Assembly (NCBI RefSeq): GCF_030689305.1
Contig: NZ_JAUYVM010000001.1
Location: 496,001-560,000, forward strand
Reading direction: 5' to 3'
DNA from: Vibrio penaeicida
GTDB lineage: Bacteria > Pseudomonadota > Gammaproteobacteria > Enterobacterales > Vibrionaceae
Length of the DNA: 64,000 nt
The translations under genes and the position numbers were made by a program. Below, in pieces: positions 29,081 to 38,058 of this stretch (the first letter of the stretch is position 1; the number at the start of each line of letters is the position of its first letter). Under the pieces are notes generated by a model. The model saw nothing but the letters and a program-made list of their open reading frames with translations. It was not told the origin of the DNA and searched no databases.

Positions 29081-29782
29081 TTATTCCTTACCTGGTAGTT
29101 TCTTCCAAGTAACGTTGTCTCTTAGGTATACTGGGCTGGAATCTTCCACCGCCACTGTATTGCCTTTTGCAAATTCGAACTGTGCTAATATCACCATGTC
29201 TTGCGCGTCTGGGTACAGCACATCGCTGCCTTCCGTATCTAGAGGCAAAGACTCTAGCCCTTCAGAATACGCACCCCAACCGGTTCCGGCTTGAGTCCAA
29301 ACGTTTTCATCCCGCTGTAAGTTTTCCGCTAATACCGCTGGAGGTACGACACATTCAGGTTCTTGCTTCAACCATTCGCCGTTTTCTTGACGCACATAGC
29401 GCCCCCAGTAAACTTCGCTCATTCGGGCATCAATCGCACTAGCAACATGGTTTTTACCATGCAGGCGGTAACACGCTTGCGCCATGGCTTCCATGGTGGA
29501 TACACCAATCATAGGCAAATCCGCACCAAATGCTAAACCTTGTGCAATACCGATGCCAATTCGAACACCGGTGAAGCTTCCCGGTCCACGGCCAAATGCC
29601 AACGCATCCAAATCTTGCAGAGTAATATTGGCTTCTTTGAGTACTTCATCGACCATTGGTAGCACTTTCTTAGTGTGGTCTCGCGGGGCGACTTCACTTC
29701 GTGCGTACAATTTTCCATCCACAATCAATGCAACAGAACAGTTTTCTGTCGCGGTGTCTAAAGCTAGGATTTTCGCGCTCAT
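29081..29782 (-). CDS. tsaB: tRNA threonylcarbamoyladenosine protein TsaB
   Basis: 233 residues. TsaB binds TsaD and TsaE to make the t6A modification at position 37 of ANN-decoding tRNAs. It starts with [15 protein letters not shown] and has [15 protein letters not shown], the conserved ASKHA-family signature. The order tsaB after yoaA and before the slp gene is the same as in E. coli. It is cotranscribed after yoaA with a 75-base gap. Confidence 0.96.
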   Translation of the reverse strand: MSAKILALDTATENCSVALIVDGKLYARSEVAPRDHTKKVLPMVDEVLKEANITLQDLDALAFGRGPGSFTGVRIGIGIAQGLAFGADLPMIGVSTMEAMAQACYRLHGKNHVASAIDARMSEVYWGRYVRQENGEWLKQEPECVVPPAVLAENLQRDENVWTQAGTGWGAYSEGLESLPLDTEGSDVLYPDAQDMVILAQFEFAKGNTVAVEDSSPVYLRDNVTWKKLPGKE

Positions 29783-29857
29783 TTACGCCTCAATTATTCA
29801 TTTATCTATTTGGGGTTTTAGTTGAAACCTATCCAACCTGAGTCAAAACACTTCTTT

Positions 29858-31780
29858 TCATTCAGAACATGTCTCTTGGCTCAAAAATTGGTTAACGACA
29901 TCTAAATCCCGTGTTCTTGGTATTAGTGGCAAACTTTGCAAAAAGACTGCCCCATAATCACGTGTGACCAGTCGGTTATCACAGATGATCAATGCGCCTT
30001 GGTCTTTTTTATCTCGAATCAGACGCCCGACCCCTTGCTTAAGGGTAATCACTGCATCGGGTATTTGAACCTGATTGAATGGTTCTCCCCCACTCAAACG
30101 ACAATCTTCAATACGTGCTTTGAGCAAAGGATCATCAGGTGCAGTAAAAGGAAGTTTGTCAATAATAACACAGCTCAATGCGTCACCTCTAACGTCGATC
30201 CCTTCCCAAAAAGCTCCCGTTGCCACTAGCAAGGCGTTGCCCAGCTCTAAATATTCAGCCAGTAATTTTTGCTTAGTTGTTTCACCTTGCATCAGTACAG
30301 GTATCGACAGCTGCTCACGAAATCGTTCTGCTAAGTCGCGCATCATACTGTGGGAGGTACAAAGAAAAAAGCATCGTCCACCGTTCTTCTCTATTACAGG
30401 TCCGAGCATTCTCGCTAAACTTTCAGACATTCCGGGGCTGTTTGGCTCCGGAAGGTATCTGGGAACACACAGCCGCGCTTGTTGTTGATAATCGAATGGG
30501 CTTGGGAGCGAGAACTGCTGTGGCGGCTCTAAACCTAAGCGATGGGTAAAGTGGCTAAAGTCATCTTGTACCGCTAATGTGGCTGAAGTGAATATCCACG
30601 CCCCCTGCTTCATCTCCACTTGCTCACGGAATTTCTCGGCGACAGACAAAGGGGTAATGTGCAATGAAAAGTGACGAGGAGTACATTCAAACCAATACGA
30701 GTAGCCAGTAATATCGACTTCGCATACCCGATCGATTCGTGCTTTGATTGCGTTCGCTCGCTCAAAAGCCGTATCCAGCAGTTCGCTTCGACCTAACGCA
30801 ACTTTTAGCACTTCAATGGCGAGTTCCAACACATCAAGCAAACGTGTGATCTCACGCTCTATTGATGGCGACTTCATCGCTTCTCGCCAATTTCCGCGAA
30901 AACCTGGATCTCCTAAAACAAGCCTCATTTCCATCGCAGACTGAACCAGACGATCGGCCACTTTCTGCAACTGGCGCATGTCTTTGGCCTCAGTTCGGTA
31001 CCCAATTTCTATGTCTTTAGACAATTCCTGAATTTGACGGCTGGAAATAGATGAACCGAAGTATTGGCTCGCAATGTCTGGGATTTGGTGCGCTTCATCA
31101 AATACAAACACATCTGCTTCGGGAATTAGCTCACCGAAGCCTGTTTCTTTTATCGCGAGGTCAGCGAGGAATAAATGGTGGTTCACAACAACGACATCGG
31201 AATCCATGGCTTTCTTTCGCGCTTTAAGCACAAAACAGTCTTGATAACTTGGGCACTCTTTGCCTAAGCAATTATCGTTCGTCGATGTAATGTCGGGGAT
31301 AATTGGGCTATCTTCTGCGATATCATCACATTCTCCCAAGTCACCACTTTTAGTCTCAGAAGACCAACTGCGTACTTTCACCAATTGGGTCAGAAGCGTT
31401 GAATCCGCTTCTACGCTGTGGCTTTCAACCATTTGCCGACTCAATCTATCCAAACACAGGTAATTGGATCGACCTTTTAACAATGCGACACTGCCATAAT
31501 AACCAAGGGCATCGACCATTAAGGGTAAGTCACGATGAAAAAGCTGTTCTTGAAGGTTTTTTGAACCAGTGCTGATGATGGTTTTCTTACCACTGAGTAG
31601 TGCAGGAACCAAATAGGCAAAGGTTTTACCCGTACCCGTTCCAGCTTCTACCACTAGCTGAGATTGGTCTTTGATCGACTTTTCGACGGCACGAGCCATA
31701 TCCAGCTGGGCTTGTCGGGGCTGAAACCCTTTAATGGCTTTGCCTAACGCACCACTAGCGGAAAAGGTTTTATCGATCAT
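29858..31780 (-). CDS. yoaA: DinG-family DNA helicase YoaA
   Basis: 640 residues. XPD/DinG-like superfamily 2 helicase: Walker A VEAGTGTGKTFAYL near 43-56, an iron-sulfur cluster region with cysteines in NDNCLGKECPSYQDCFVLKAR, the DEAH box VFVFDEAHQIPDI, SATLAV, and the C-terminal QGVGRLIRDKKDQGALIICDNR. In E. coli YoaA acts with HolC in repair of replication-blocking damage. Its promoter region holds several MITE ends, so its transcription may start within repeat DNA. Confidence 0.94.
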   Translation of the reverse strand: MIDKTFSASGALGKAIKGFQPRQAQLDMARAVEKSIKDQSQLVVEAGTGTGKTFAYLVPALLSGKKTIISTGSKNLQEQLFHRDLPLMVDALGYYGSVALLKGRSNYLCLDRLSRQMVESHSVEADSTLLTQLVKVRSWSSETKSGDLGECDDIAEDSPIIPDITSTNDNCLGKECPSYQDCFVLKARKKAMDSDVVVVNHHLFLADLAIKETGFGELIPEADVFVFDEAHQIPDIASQYFGSSISSRQIQELSKDIEIGYRTEAKDMRQLQKVADRLVQSAMEMRLVLGDPGFRGNWREAMKSPSIEREITRLLDVLELAIEVLKVALGRSELLDTAFERANAIKARIDRVCEVDITGYSYWFECTPRHFSLHITPLSVAEKFREQVEMKQGAWIFTSATLAVQDDFSHFTHRLGLEPPQQFSLPSPFDYQQQARLCVPRYLPEPNSPGMSESLARMLGPVIEKNGGRCFFLCTSHSMMRDLAERFREQLSIPVLMQGETTKQKLLAEYLELGNALLVATGAFWEGIDVRGDALSCVIIDKLPFTAPDDPLLKARIEDCRLSGGEPFNQVQIPDAVITLKQGVGRLIRDKKDQGALIICDNRLVTRDYGAVFLQSLPLIPRTRDLDVVNQFLSQETCSE

Positions 31781-31786
31781 AGGCTC

Positions 31787-31984
31787 TTAAGGTCTGTTGA
31801 CCTAGGAATGAAAACAAAGAAGGAATTATACTCAAACAACCCCAAGATGCGACTCCCGAAAGAGAAGTTTTCATCGAGGGATAAGGGGCTGTCGATCTTT
31901 CGCGGTAAAATTTTGTAGCAAGTAAAACAAAGACGCAAACTCGAAATGAAATTTACGCCTTCAAGAAGTAACATTACTGGGTTA
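31787..31984. repeat. Nested remnants of MITE ends
   Basis: Two extra terminal-repeat-like sequences precede the intact element, in the same orientation as its left end: TTAAGGTCTGTTGACC at 31787-31802, and 31882-31920, which includes GATCTTTCGCGGTAAAATTT. Neither has a matching right end. They suggest repeated insertion or decay at one spot, directly upstream of yoaA. Confidence 0.55.
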
Positions 31985-32253
31985 TTAGGGTCTGTTGACC
32001 TTTCGAGATGATTTTTGCAGCAATTTGTGGATGATTTATACAAGGCAGAGCTTATTCGGTGTAGTCGCTCTACATCAATGAGCGATAACGCAGTAGAAAT
32101 AAGCCACAAATGCTGCCCAAAGGGTTCGCTTCTATGCCTTTTACTCTTTGTTGCAAGGTATTTGCTTAGAATACTAGGCGTCACACCTTGCGCCGCGATT
32201 AAAAGGCATAGAAGTCGAACAAAATTTAACCGCGAAAGATCAACAGACCCTAA
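31985..32253. mobile_element. MITE-like element of about 269 bases
   Basis: The left end TTAGGGTCTGTTGACCTTTC and the reverse complement of the right end TTAGGGTCTGTTGATCTTTC agree at all but one base, and similarity continues for about 33 bases. Inside are two further inverted repeats: GCAGCAATTTGTGG with CCACAAATGCTGC, and a stretch around CTTCTATGCCTTTTA (about 32190) with TAAAAGGCATAGAAG (about 32200-32216). No transposase is encoded, so it is a non-autonomous element. It ends 8 bases after the stop of the small gene at 32261-32458 and separates that gene from yoaA. The terminal sequence suggests an IS5-type relative, but the parent IS is not in this window. Confidence 0.75.
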
Positions 32254-32260
32254 ACTCTTA

Positions 32261-32458
32261 TCACTTTCGCTGTAAGTATCGCTCCAACCAAGCAGGACCT
32301 TGGAAAGTGTCATCAGAAAGCAGAGCGTGTGCCGCTTCAGATGGTGTTGTTTTTTCTTCCCAGAGTTGGTTAAGAAGGTCTTCATCTATATCATGATCGC
32401 CAACAAGGGTTGTCACTCGCTCTACATATAATCGACGGGCCAACAGCTCTTTATCCAT
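32261..32458 (-). CDS. Small acidic protein of unknown function
   Basis: 65 residues, mostly helical and acidic in the N-terminal half (DIDEDLLNQLWEEKTTPSEAAHALL), with no signal peptide or membrane segment. The coding character is good and the 3' end is intact despite the MITE 8 bases downstream. It is presumably a former operon partner of yoaA. I do not recognise the family. Confidence 0.6.
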   Translation of the reverse strand: MDKELLARRLYVERVTTLVGDHDIDEDLLNQLWEEKTTPSEAAHALLSDDTFQGPAWLERYLQRK

Positions 32459-32672
32459 AGCAAATACCTCTCTGATATGCAGGAGTAAAATTCAACGAGT
32501 TTCACAGCAGACTCCTGAACGTGCTTATTTTGTTGAAACCACCGCCATAATAGATTAATTATAGACAACATATTGAGGCTCACACCGCGATTTCTTTTTT
32601 ATAAAGCCCACTCTCGTCTCAAAACAATTTATTCGAAATTCAAAAAAAATATTACAGGAAGTAACCCAAAAA

Positions 32673-33506
32673 ATGGAACGAAAAACGCTACTTACGCACT
32701 GCAACGACGCTCCCGGATTGATCTCTAAAATCACGAATATTTGCTATAAGCATCAGCTCAATATTATTCATAACAATGAATATGTTGATAATTCTAGTGG
32801 TCATTTTTTCATGCGAACGGAGCTCGAAGGTTACTTTAATGACGAAACGCTATTGCTAGATTTGGATCAGGCTCTCCCTGAAGGCGCAAAAAGAAGGCTT
32901 ATCGGGTCAGATCGGAAGAAAGTGGTGATTCTGGTTACTAAAGAAGCACACTGTATTGGTGACATTCTGATGAAAAACTACGATGGCAGCTTAAATATCG
33001 ATATTGCTGCGGTTGTTGGTAACTATGACACTCTGCAAAATTTGACGGAAAAGTTCGACATTCCTTACCACCATGTTTCTCACGTCGATTTAACTCGTGA
33101 AGAACATGAGCAAAAGATGTTGGAAGTGATTGATAGCTACGGAGCAGATTACCTAATCCTTGCCAAGTACATGCGTGTTCTTACGCCAGATTTTGTTGAA
33201 AAATACCACCACAAGATCATCAATATCCACCATAGCTTTTTGCCTGCCTTTATCGGTGCAAAGCCATATCAGCAGGCGTTTGATCGTGGCGTTAAAATCA
33301 TTGGGGCTACAGCTCACTTCGTAACGAATGATTTGGATGAAGGACCAATCATCAAGCAAGATGTGATTCCTGTTGATCACAACTTCAGTGCCTCTGATAT
33401 GGCACAAGCGGGTCGGGACGTCGAGAAAAACGTACTAAGCAAAGCCATCAACAAAGTGGTCAATGATCACGTGTTCGTTTATGGCAATAAGACCGTGATC
33501 TTGTAA
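32673..33506 (+). CDS. purU: Formyltetrahydrofolate deformylase PurU
   Basis: 277 residues. PurU hydrolyses 10-formyl-tetrahydrofolate to formate and tetrahydrofolate, balancing one-carbon pools and supplying formate for PurT. An N-terminal ACT domain (about 4-80, THCNDAPGLISKITNICYKH) gives regulation by amino acids. The C-terminal formyltransferase-type catalytic domain has INIHHSFLPAFIGAKPYQQA with the conserved Asn-His, and ATAHFVTNDLDEGPII with the catalytic Asp. AGGA lies about 13 bases before the ATG. It stands alone with its own terminator. Confidence 0.96.
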   Translation: MERKTLLTHCNDAPGLISKITNICYKHQLNIIHNNEYVDNSSGHFFMRTELEGYFNDETLLLDLDQALPEGAKRRLIGSDRKKVVILVTKEAHCIGDILMKNYDGSLNIDIAAVVGNYDTLQNLTEKFDIPYHHVSHVDLTREEHEQKMLEVIDSYGADYLILAKYMRVLTPDFVEKYHHKIINIHHSFLPAFIGAKPYQQAFDRGVKIIGATAHFVTNDLDEGPIIKQDVIPVDHNFSASDMAQAGRDVEKNVLSKAINKVVNDHVFVYGNKTVIL

Positions 33507-33553
33507 ATCTACCGGAAACTCTATTACGTAAAAATAAACGAAACAAAAGAATC

Positions 33554-33583
33554 AAACGGTGAGCATTCTCTCACCGTTTTTTA
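33554..33583 (+). terminator. Terminator after purU
   Basis: ACGGTGAG (33556-33563) pairs with CTCACCGT (33570-33577), then six T. The following TATACCCAA resembles the start of the dispersed palindrome. Confidence 0.85.
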
Positions 33584-33610
33584 TACCCAATACTCTATTA
33601 CCAACAGGCG

Positions 33611-34207
33611 CTAACCTTGTTCAGATGCAACAACATCTTTTAAAGAATGAGGATGAAGCTTAATGCAAACTCCCTGATATTTGAATGCTACCGTTGGGTT
33701 TGGCAGCCTTTCACCTTCTCCCTTCGGGCTGGACACTTTTACTTTGATGCCCAGTTCGTCGAAGTTAGCGGATTTTTCTTGGAAATTCGGAAAAGTCGAT
33801 TTTAAAAAAGCCAAATAATCATTTGCCGTTTTTGCCTCAGATGGAATCACAAACTCCACATGCTCCCATGATTCAACCGGGTAGCTTTTCCCTGCTGCTG
33901 GATAAGGCAATTCTAAGCACTCTATAGACCAACCGGTTGCCATAAGTGGTTGAGTAAACTCCAATACAATGATGGGTCGACCATTAATTTGAGCACTGGA
34001 GATCTCGTCTCCCCATTCCGACCATTTTTTATGCGCGAATGTTGCCGCCTCTAGATCGTTGACCCTTAAGGCAATATGATCCGCTTGATAACCCGATAAG
34101 TCTATTCCAATGAGCTCAGAAAGGGTTTGAATTCTTGCCATAAAATCGGGCAGCTGAAGCAGCATATTTTCGGGTAGAAGATCGGAGCGTGACGTCACTT
34201 TCGACAT
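33611..34207 (-). CDS. yecM: VOC-fold protein YecM
   Basis: 198 residues from ATG 34207 (MSKVTSRSDLL). The longer frame to 34351 reads a cysteine- and Leu-rich stretch unlike the family. It has the YecM pattern DHIALRVND near residue 53, WSIECLELPYPA, EHVEFVI and the C-terminal FKYQGVCIKLHPHSL, a glyoxalase/VOC-like metal-binding fold of unknown substrate. It is divergent from argS, as in E. coli. Confidence 0.88.
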   Translation of the reverse strand: MSKVTSRSDLLPENMLLQLPDFMARIQTLSELIGIDLSGYQADHIALRVNDLEAATFAHKKWSEWGDEISSAQINGRPIIVLEFTQPLMATGWSIECLELPYPAAGKSYPVESWEHVEFVIPSEAKTANDYLAFLKSTFPNFQEKSANFDELGIKVKVSSPKGEGERLPNPTVAFKYQGVCIKLHPHSLKDVVASEQG

Positions 34208-34413
34208 GGTGTTCTCACTAAAAGTCTGATTTTCTCGCCATACTAGCAAGATCGAGCTGAAAAGTAGTAAAAATCGCTTTTTTCTGACTACTAGACAATG
34301 AAGAAAGTTGATATGATTAACGCCATTTTGTGAACTAGAACAAGTATCCATTCCCCCACTTCAAATACAGCGGGAATGCATCAAAACAATTCTTAGAATT
34401 GAAGGAAGCTCGT

Positions 34414-36147
34414 GTGAATATCCAAGCACTTATTAACGACAAAGTATCTCAGGCTCTTGAAGCCGCTGGCGCACCCGCAGGAAGCCCTGCTGCCGTTCGT
34501 CAATCTGCAAAGGCACAGTTTGGTGACTACCAAGCAAACGGTGTTATGGGTGTAGCTAAAAAGCTAGGCACTAACCCTAGAGAATTTGCGCAAAAAGTGT
34601 TGGATGTTTTAGACCTAGACGGTATCGCAAGCAAAACTGAGATTGCAGGTCCTGGTTTCATAAACATCTTCCTAAGCGAAACGTTTTTGGCAGAGCAAGC
34701 GGATGCAGCGTTAGCTGATGAGCGCTTGGGTGTAGCAAAAGACGAACAAAAAACCATCGTTACCGATTATTCTGCACCAAACGTTGCAAAAGAAATGGCG
34801 GTTCACCACATTCGTTCAACGGTAATTGGCGACGCAGTCACTCGTACTCTTGAATTCCTAGGACACAAAGTGGTTCGCGCCAATCACATCGGCGACTGGG
34901 GTACGCAGTTCGGTATGCTTATCGCTAACCTAGAGCGTGTTCAAAAGGAATCGGGCGAAGTGTCGATGGAACTTTCCGATCTGGAAGCCTTCTACCGCGA
35001 ATCGAAAAAGCTATACGATGAAAATGAATCATTCGCTGAAACAGCGCGTAATTACGTTGTTAAGTTGCAAAGTGGTGATGAGTACTGCGCAAAAATGTGG
35101 AAAAAGCTTGTCGACATCACTATGGTTCAAAACCAGCGCAACTACGACCGTTTAAACGTATCGCTATCACTGAACGATGTGATGGGCGAAAGCATGTACA
35201 ACAGCATGTTGCCAGAAATTGTTGCTGACCTTAAAGAAAAAGGATTGGCACAAGAAGATGACGGAGCACAAGTTGTATTCCTAGACGAATACAAAAATAA
35301 AGATGGCGAGCCTATGGGCGTTATCGTTCAAAAACGTGATGGCGGCTTCCTATACACAACAACCGATATTGCATGTGCGAAATACCGCTACGAAAAACTG
35401 GGCGCAGATCGCGTACTTTACTTTATCGATTCACGTCAGCATCAGCACCTAATGCAAGCTTGGACGATTGTTCGTAAAGCGGGTTACATCCCTGAAAACG
35501 TCTCACTAGAGCACCACGCATTCGGCATGATGCTGGGTAAAGACGGACGCCCTTTCAAAACGCGTGCTGGCGGGTCTGTGAAACTCACCGATCTACTGGA
35601 CGAAGCAGAACAGCGCGCTGAAAAGCTCATCGAATCCAAAAACCCAGGGTTAGACCCAGAAGAGAAAACCAAGATCGCCAATACAGTTGCCATGGCAGCT
35701 GTGAAATACGCTGACTTGTCCAAGCACCGCACGACAGACTACGTGTTTGATTGGGACAACATGTTGGCATTTGAAGGCAACACAGCACCTTACATGCAAT
35801 ACGCCTACACTCGTGTCGCGTCTGTATTCGCAAAAGCAGGTGTGTCGATGGATTCGCTTCAAGGCGAAATCAAAGTGACCGAAGAAAAAGAGAAAGCATT
35901 GATTGCTAAGTTGCTTCAGTTTGAAGAAGCCGTTCAATCTGTTGCTCGCGAAGGTCAGCCTCACATCATGTGTAGCTACTTATTTGAATTAGCGGGTCAA
36001 TTCTCTAGCTTCTATGAAGCGTGCCCTATCCTTGTGGCTGAAGATGAAGCTGTGAAGCAAAGCCGCTTGAAACTGGCTGCACTAACAGCGAAAACTATCA
36101 AGCAAGGCTTATCGCTTCTTGGAATCGAAACGTTAGAGCGTATGTAA
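34414..36147 (+). CDS. argS: Arginyl-tRNA synthetase
   Basis: 577 residues from GTG 34414, preceded by GAAGGA at 34401-34406. That length equals E. coli ArgS, whereas the TTG frame from 34399 overlaps the RBS. This class I synthetase charges tRNA-Arg, including the TCT isoacceptor encoded in this window. The class I motif appears as [16 protein letters not shown] (HIGH variant), with the arginine-tRNA specific N-terminal domain before it. The C-terminal helical anticodon-binding part has [10 protein letters not shown] and ends [17 protein letters not shown]. Confidence 0.98.
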   Translation: MNIQALINDKVSQALEAAGAPAGSPAAVRQSAKAQFGDYQANGVMGVAKKLGTNPREFAQKVLDVLDLDGIASKTEIAGPGFINIFLSETFLAEQADAALADERLGVAKDEQKTIVTDYSAPNVAKEMAVHHIRSTVIGDAVTRTLEFLGHKVVRANHIGDWGTQFGMLIANLERVQKESGEVSMELSDLEAFYRESKKLYDENESFAETARNYVVKLQSGDEYCAKMWKKLVDITMVQNQRNYDRLNVSLSLNDVMGESMYNSMLPEIVADLKEKGLAQEDDGAQVVFLDEYKNKDGEPMGVIVQKRDGGFLYTTTDIACAKYRYEKLGADRVLYFIDSRQHQHLMQAWTIVRKAGYIPENVSLEHHAFGMMLGKDGRPFKTRAGGSVKLTDLLDEAEQRAEKLIESKNPGLDPEEKTKIANTVAMAAVKYADLSKHRTTDYVFDWDNMLAFEGNTAPYMQYAYTRVASVFAKAGVSMDSLQGEIKVTEEKEKALIAKLLQFEEAVQSVAREGQPHIMCSYLFELAGQFSSFYEACPILVAEDEAVKQSRLKLAALTAKTIKQGLSLLGIETLERM

Positions 36148-36177
36148 GCGAACCAGTAACTTACGAATATAAAAAGA

Positions 36178-36203
36178 AAAGCCTCGCAATCGCGAGGCTT
36201 TTT
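36178..36203. terminator. Terminator between argS and the lipid A acyltransferase gene
   Basis: GCCTCGC (36181-36187) pairs with GCGAGGC (36192-36198), with AAA before and TTTTT after, so it can act on both strands. Confidence 0.85.
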
Positions 36204-36247
36204 AATATCTATAAACCAAATCAAAACTGAATCAGCTTACAAAGAAT

Positions 36248-37189
36248 TTAATATAACTCCGTTCCATCTGGACGAGTGCGGAGTAAGTTTAAAATCCACA
36301 TGTATTGCTCAGGGCGGTCACGCAAAAGTTCTTCTAACGCATGGTTCATCATTCTGGCATCTTGCTCTTCGTCACCCGTTGGGAAGTTTTCCAACGCTGG
36401 TAGAATGAAAAGCTCGAACTTTCCTTTTTCAGCATTGTACGCTGGAATCATCGGCACAACCTTAGCGCGGCTCAGTTTAGCCAGCTTACCAAACCCCTTC
36501 AATGTTGCTTTTTCCGTACCAAAAAAAGGAACAAAAACGGAATTGTCGGCACCGTGATCTTCATCGGGTAAGTAGTAGGCCATGTAGCCTTCTTTGATGG
36601 AACGTAAATACGGTTTTATGCCTGAATCACGAGGCACAATTCGACCTCCGTAGCGCATACGTTGTACATTCATAAGCCAGTCGCCAATCGGGTTTTTTTG
36701 CGGTCGAATCATAATGACCACATCATGCCCATAAGAAGAGAAATACATTCCAGTGTAGTCGATTGACCAGCAATGAGGGACTAGCGCGATTATCTTTTCA
36801 CCATTCTCTAATCTAGGGAAAAGATGCTCTCCTCCAAACACTTCGCCACGGCTCTGATTGTATTTTTTGCTTCGCACCGTCAATTCTGCGTACCCAAGAA
36901 AAAACTGCGCTGCGACTTCATACATTTTCTCAAGCAATTGCTGTCTTTCATCTGCTGATTTTTCAGGGTAGCAGAGCTCTATATTTTTCTTAGCTCTGCG
37001 CAGTGCACCTGAATTGCGTTTTGAAAAAAAACGAGACAACCAAGCCGCAAATTTATCGCGTGGGCGATGTGGTACAAAAGCGAGCAATAAAGCAAATCCA
37101 ATACCTATCCACGTTGGCCAGTATTTCGGATGCAAAAACGACCATTGAAACTTAGGATCATATAACTGTTTTTCGATGTTATTGCTCAT
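36248..37189 (-). CDS. lpxM: Late lipid A acyltransferase, LpxM type
   Basis: 313 residues of the LpxL/LpxM/LpxP family (secondary acylation of Kdo2-lipid A at the inner membrane). The membrane anchor is at about 22-44 (WPTWIGIGFALLLAFVP). The catalytic H-x4-D motif is PHCWSIDYTG. RYGGRIVPRDSG and YLPDEDHGADNSVFVPFFG are typical of the LpxM/MsbB branch. It lies alone on the minus strand, divergent from the HIT gene. A second, more distant member of this superfamily occurs at 49216-50118. The exact acyl position is not deducible here. Confidence 0.85.
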   Translation of the reverse strand: MSNNIEKQLYDPKFQWSFLHPKYWPTWIGIGFALLLAFVPHRPRDKFAAWLSRFFSKRNSGALRRAKKNIELCYPEKSADERQQLLEKMYEVAAQFFLGYAELTVRSKKYNQSRGEVFGGEHLFPRLENGEKIIALVPHCWSIDYTGMYFSSYGHDVVIMIRPQKNPIGDWLMNVQRMRYGGRIVPRDSGIKPYLRSIKEGYMAYYLPDEDHGADNSVFVPFFGTEKATLKGFGKLAKLSRAKVVPMIPAYNAEKGKFELFILPALENFPTGDEEQDARMMNHALEELLRDRPEQYMWILNLLRTRPDGTELY

Positions 37190-37265
37190 TCGACCATTAA
37201 ATCTATCTTAGGATTAGGCGCGATATGATATAACAAAGGCAATTCAAAACAAACGACAGATAACT

Positions 37266-37700
37266 ATGGCTTTTTCACTGCACCCTCAACTAGACAAAGA
37301 CACCAGTTACCTTGGCGACTTTCCATTATGTCGCGTCCTTTTACATAAAGATGCCACGGTGCCTTGGATCATTCTTGTTCCAAGATTCGATAATTTAACC
37401 GAGTTGCATCATTTACCTATGCCTAAGCAGCAGCAATACCTTGTTGAATCTCAATTGGTTTGCGAGGCGATTGAAGCGCTATTCACTCCAGATAAACTCA
37501 ATACCGGCGCGCTTGGAAATATGGTGCCACAATTGCATCTTCACCACATTGCTCGATATAAACATGATGCTGTTTGGCCAAAGCCAGTATGGGGGAATAC
37601 TTCTGGTGAGTTTAGAGATGAGAAATCGCAGTTAGATATGGTCAGCCTGATACAAAACTATCTTTCAAAGTCAGATATTTTTTCTACCGCTTCACAATAA
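37266..37700 (+). CDS. HIT-domain nucleotide-binding protein
   Basis: 144 residues. The histidine-triad motif appears as QLHLHHIARY (H-x-H-H type, shorter than the usual HxHxHxx), preceded by PWIILVPR, the conserved substrate-binding strand. HIT proteins hydrolyse dinucleoside polyphosphates or nucleotidyl conjugates. The actual substrate here is unknown. There is no signal peptide. It is divergent from the acyltransferase gene. Confidence 0.85.
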   Translation: MAFSLHPQLDKDTSYLGDFPLCRVLLHKDATVPWIILVPRFDNLTELHHLPMPKQQQYLVESQLVCEAIEALFTPDKLNTGALGNMVPQLHLHHIARYKHDAVWPKPVWGNTSGEFRDEKSQLDMVSLIQNYLSKSDIFSTASQ

Positions 37701-37762
37701 ACACTGCATCAAAATAAACATCGCGCCTGATTAAAAAACGTAATAAAAGAAAAGGAGCATAC

Positions 37763-37803
37763 CGAAAAACCCTTGGTTATTGGTATTGCCCCTTTCTTTT
37801 AGC
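37763..37803 (-). terminator. Probable terminator of feoABC
   Basis: On the minus strand AAAGGGGCAATACC and GGTATGCTCCTTT pair imperfectly around AATAACCAAGGGTTTTTC, followed by TCTTTTATT. It lies about 30 bases past feoC. Confidence 0.55.
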
Positions 37804-37833
37804 AAACAATAAAATTGTTACTGTTAATACCTG

Positions 37834-38058
37834 TTATCCGATAATGACATTCATGGCAATTTGTTCCGGTCGAGAGATCCAACAATAGCTAGCGGTGTGC
37901 TCACCTTTCGCGGATATCTTCGTCACTTTGCCTTTGTTCATCCAAAACGTCAGCATGGCATCAACACCGTCTTCACTCATGTGAAAATGCCGAGCGAGTT
38001 TCGACTGACTTACCGTGCCATTTTGGGACATGTATTCACTTATCTCCGTCAAAATCAT
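37834..38058 (-). CDS. feoC: Ferrous iron transport protein C (FeoC)
   Basis: 74 residues with a winged-helix fold pattern (QNGTVSQSKLARHFHMSEDGVDAMLTFWMNKGKV). It lacks the four-cysteine cluster motif of enterobacterial FeoC, as is usual in Vibrio, where FeoC supports FeoB complex formation. Its ATG overlaps the feoB stop by 4 bases. Confidence 0.88.
   Translation of the reverse strand: MILTEISEYMSQNGTVSQSKLARHFHMSEDGVDAMLTFWMNKGKVTKISAKGEHTASYCWISRPEQIAMNVIIG

Noticed and set aside
30075..30488. 137-codon plus-strand frame inside yoaA
   Set aside because: Antisense shadow of the helicase gene, with no RBS or recognisable domain.
31777..32385. 202-codon minus-strand open frame
   Set aside because: It runs through the MITE and its nested ends and overlaps the better gene at 32261-32458 in another frame. 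Its composition is not protein-like, so it is noise from repeat DNA.
36248..37189. Second AlmG candidate
   Set aside because: It has the standard membrane anchor and LpxM-type motifs and stands apart from carrier or adenylation genes, so ordinary late acylation of lipid A is more likely.
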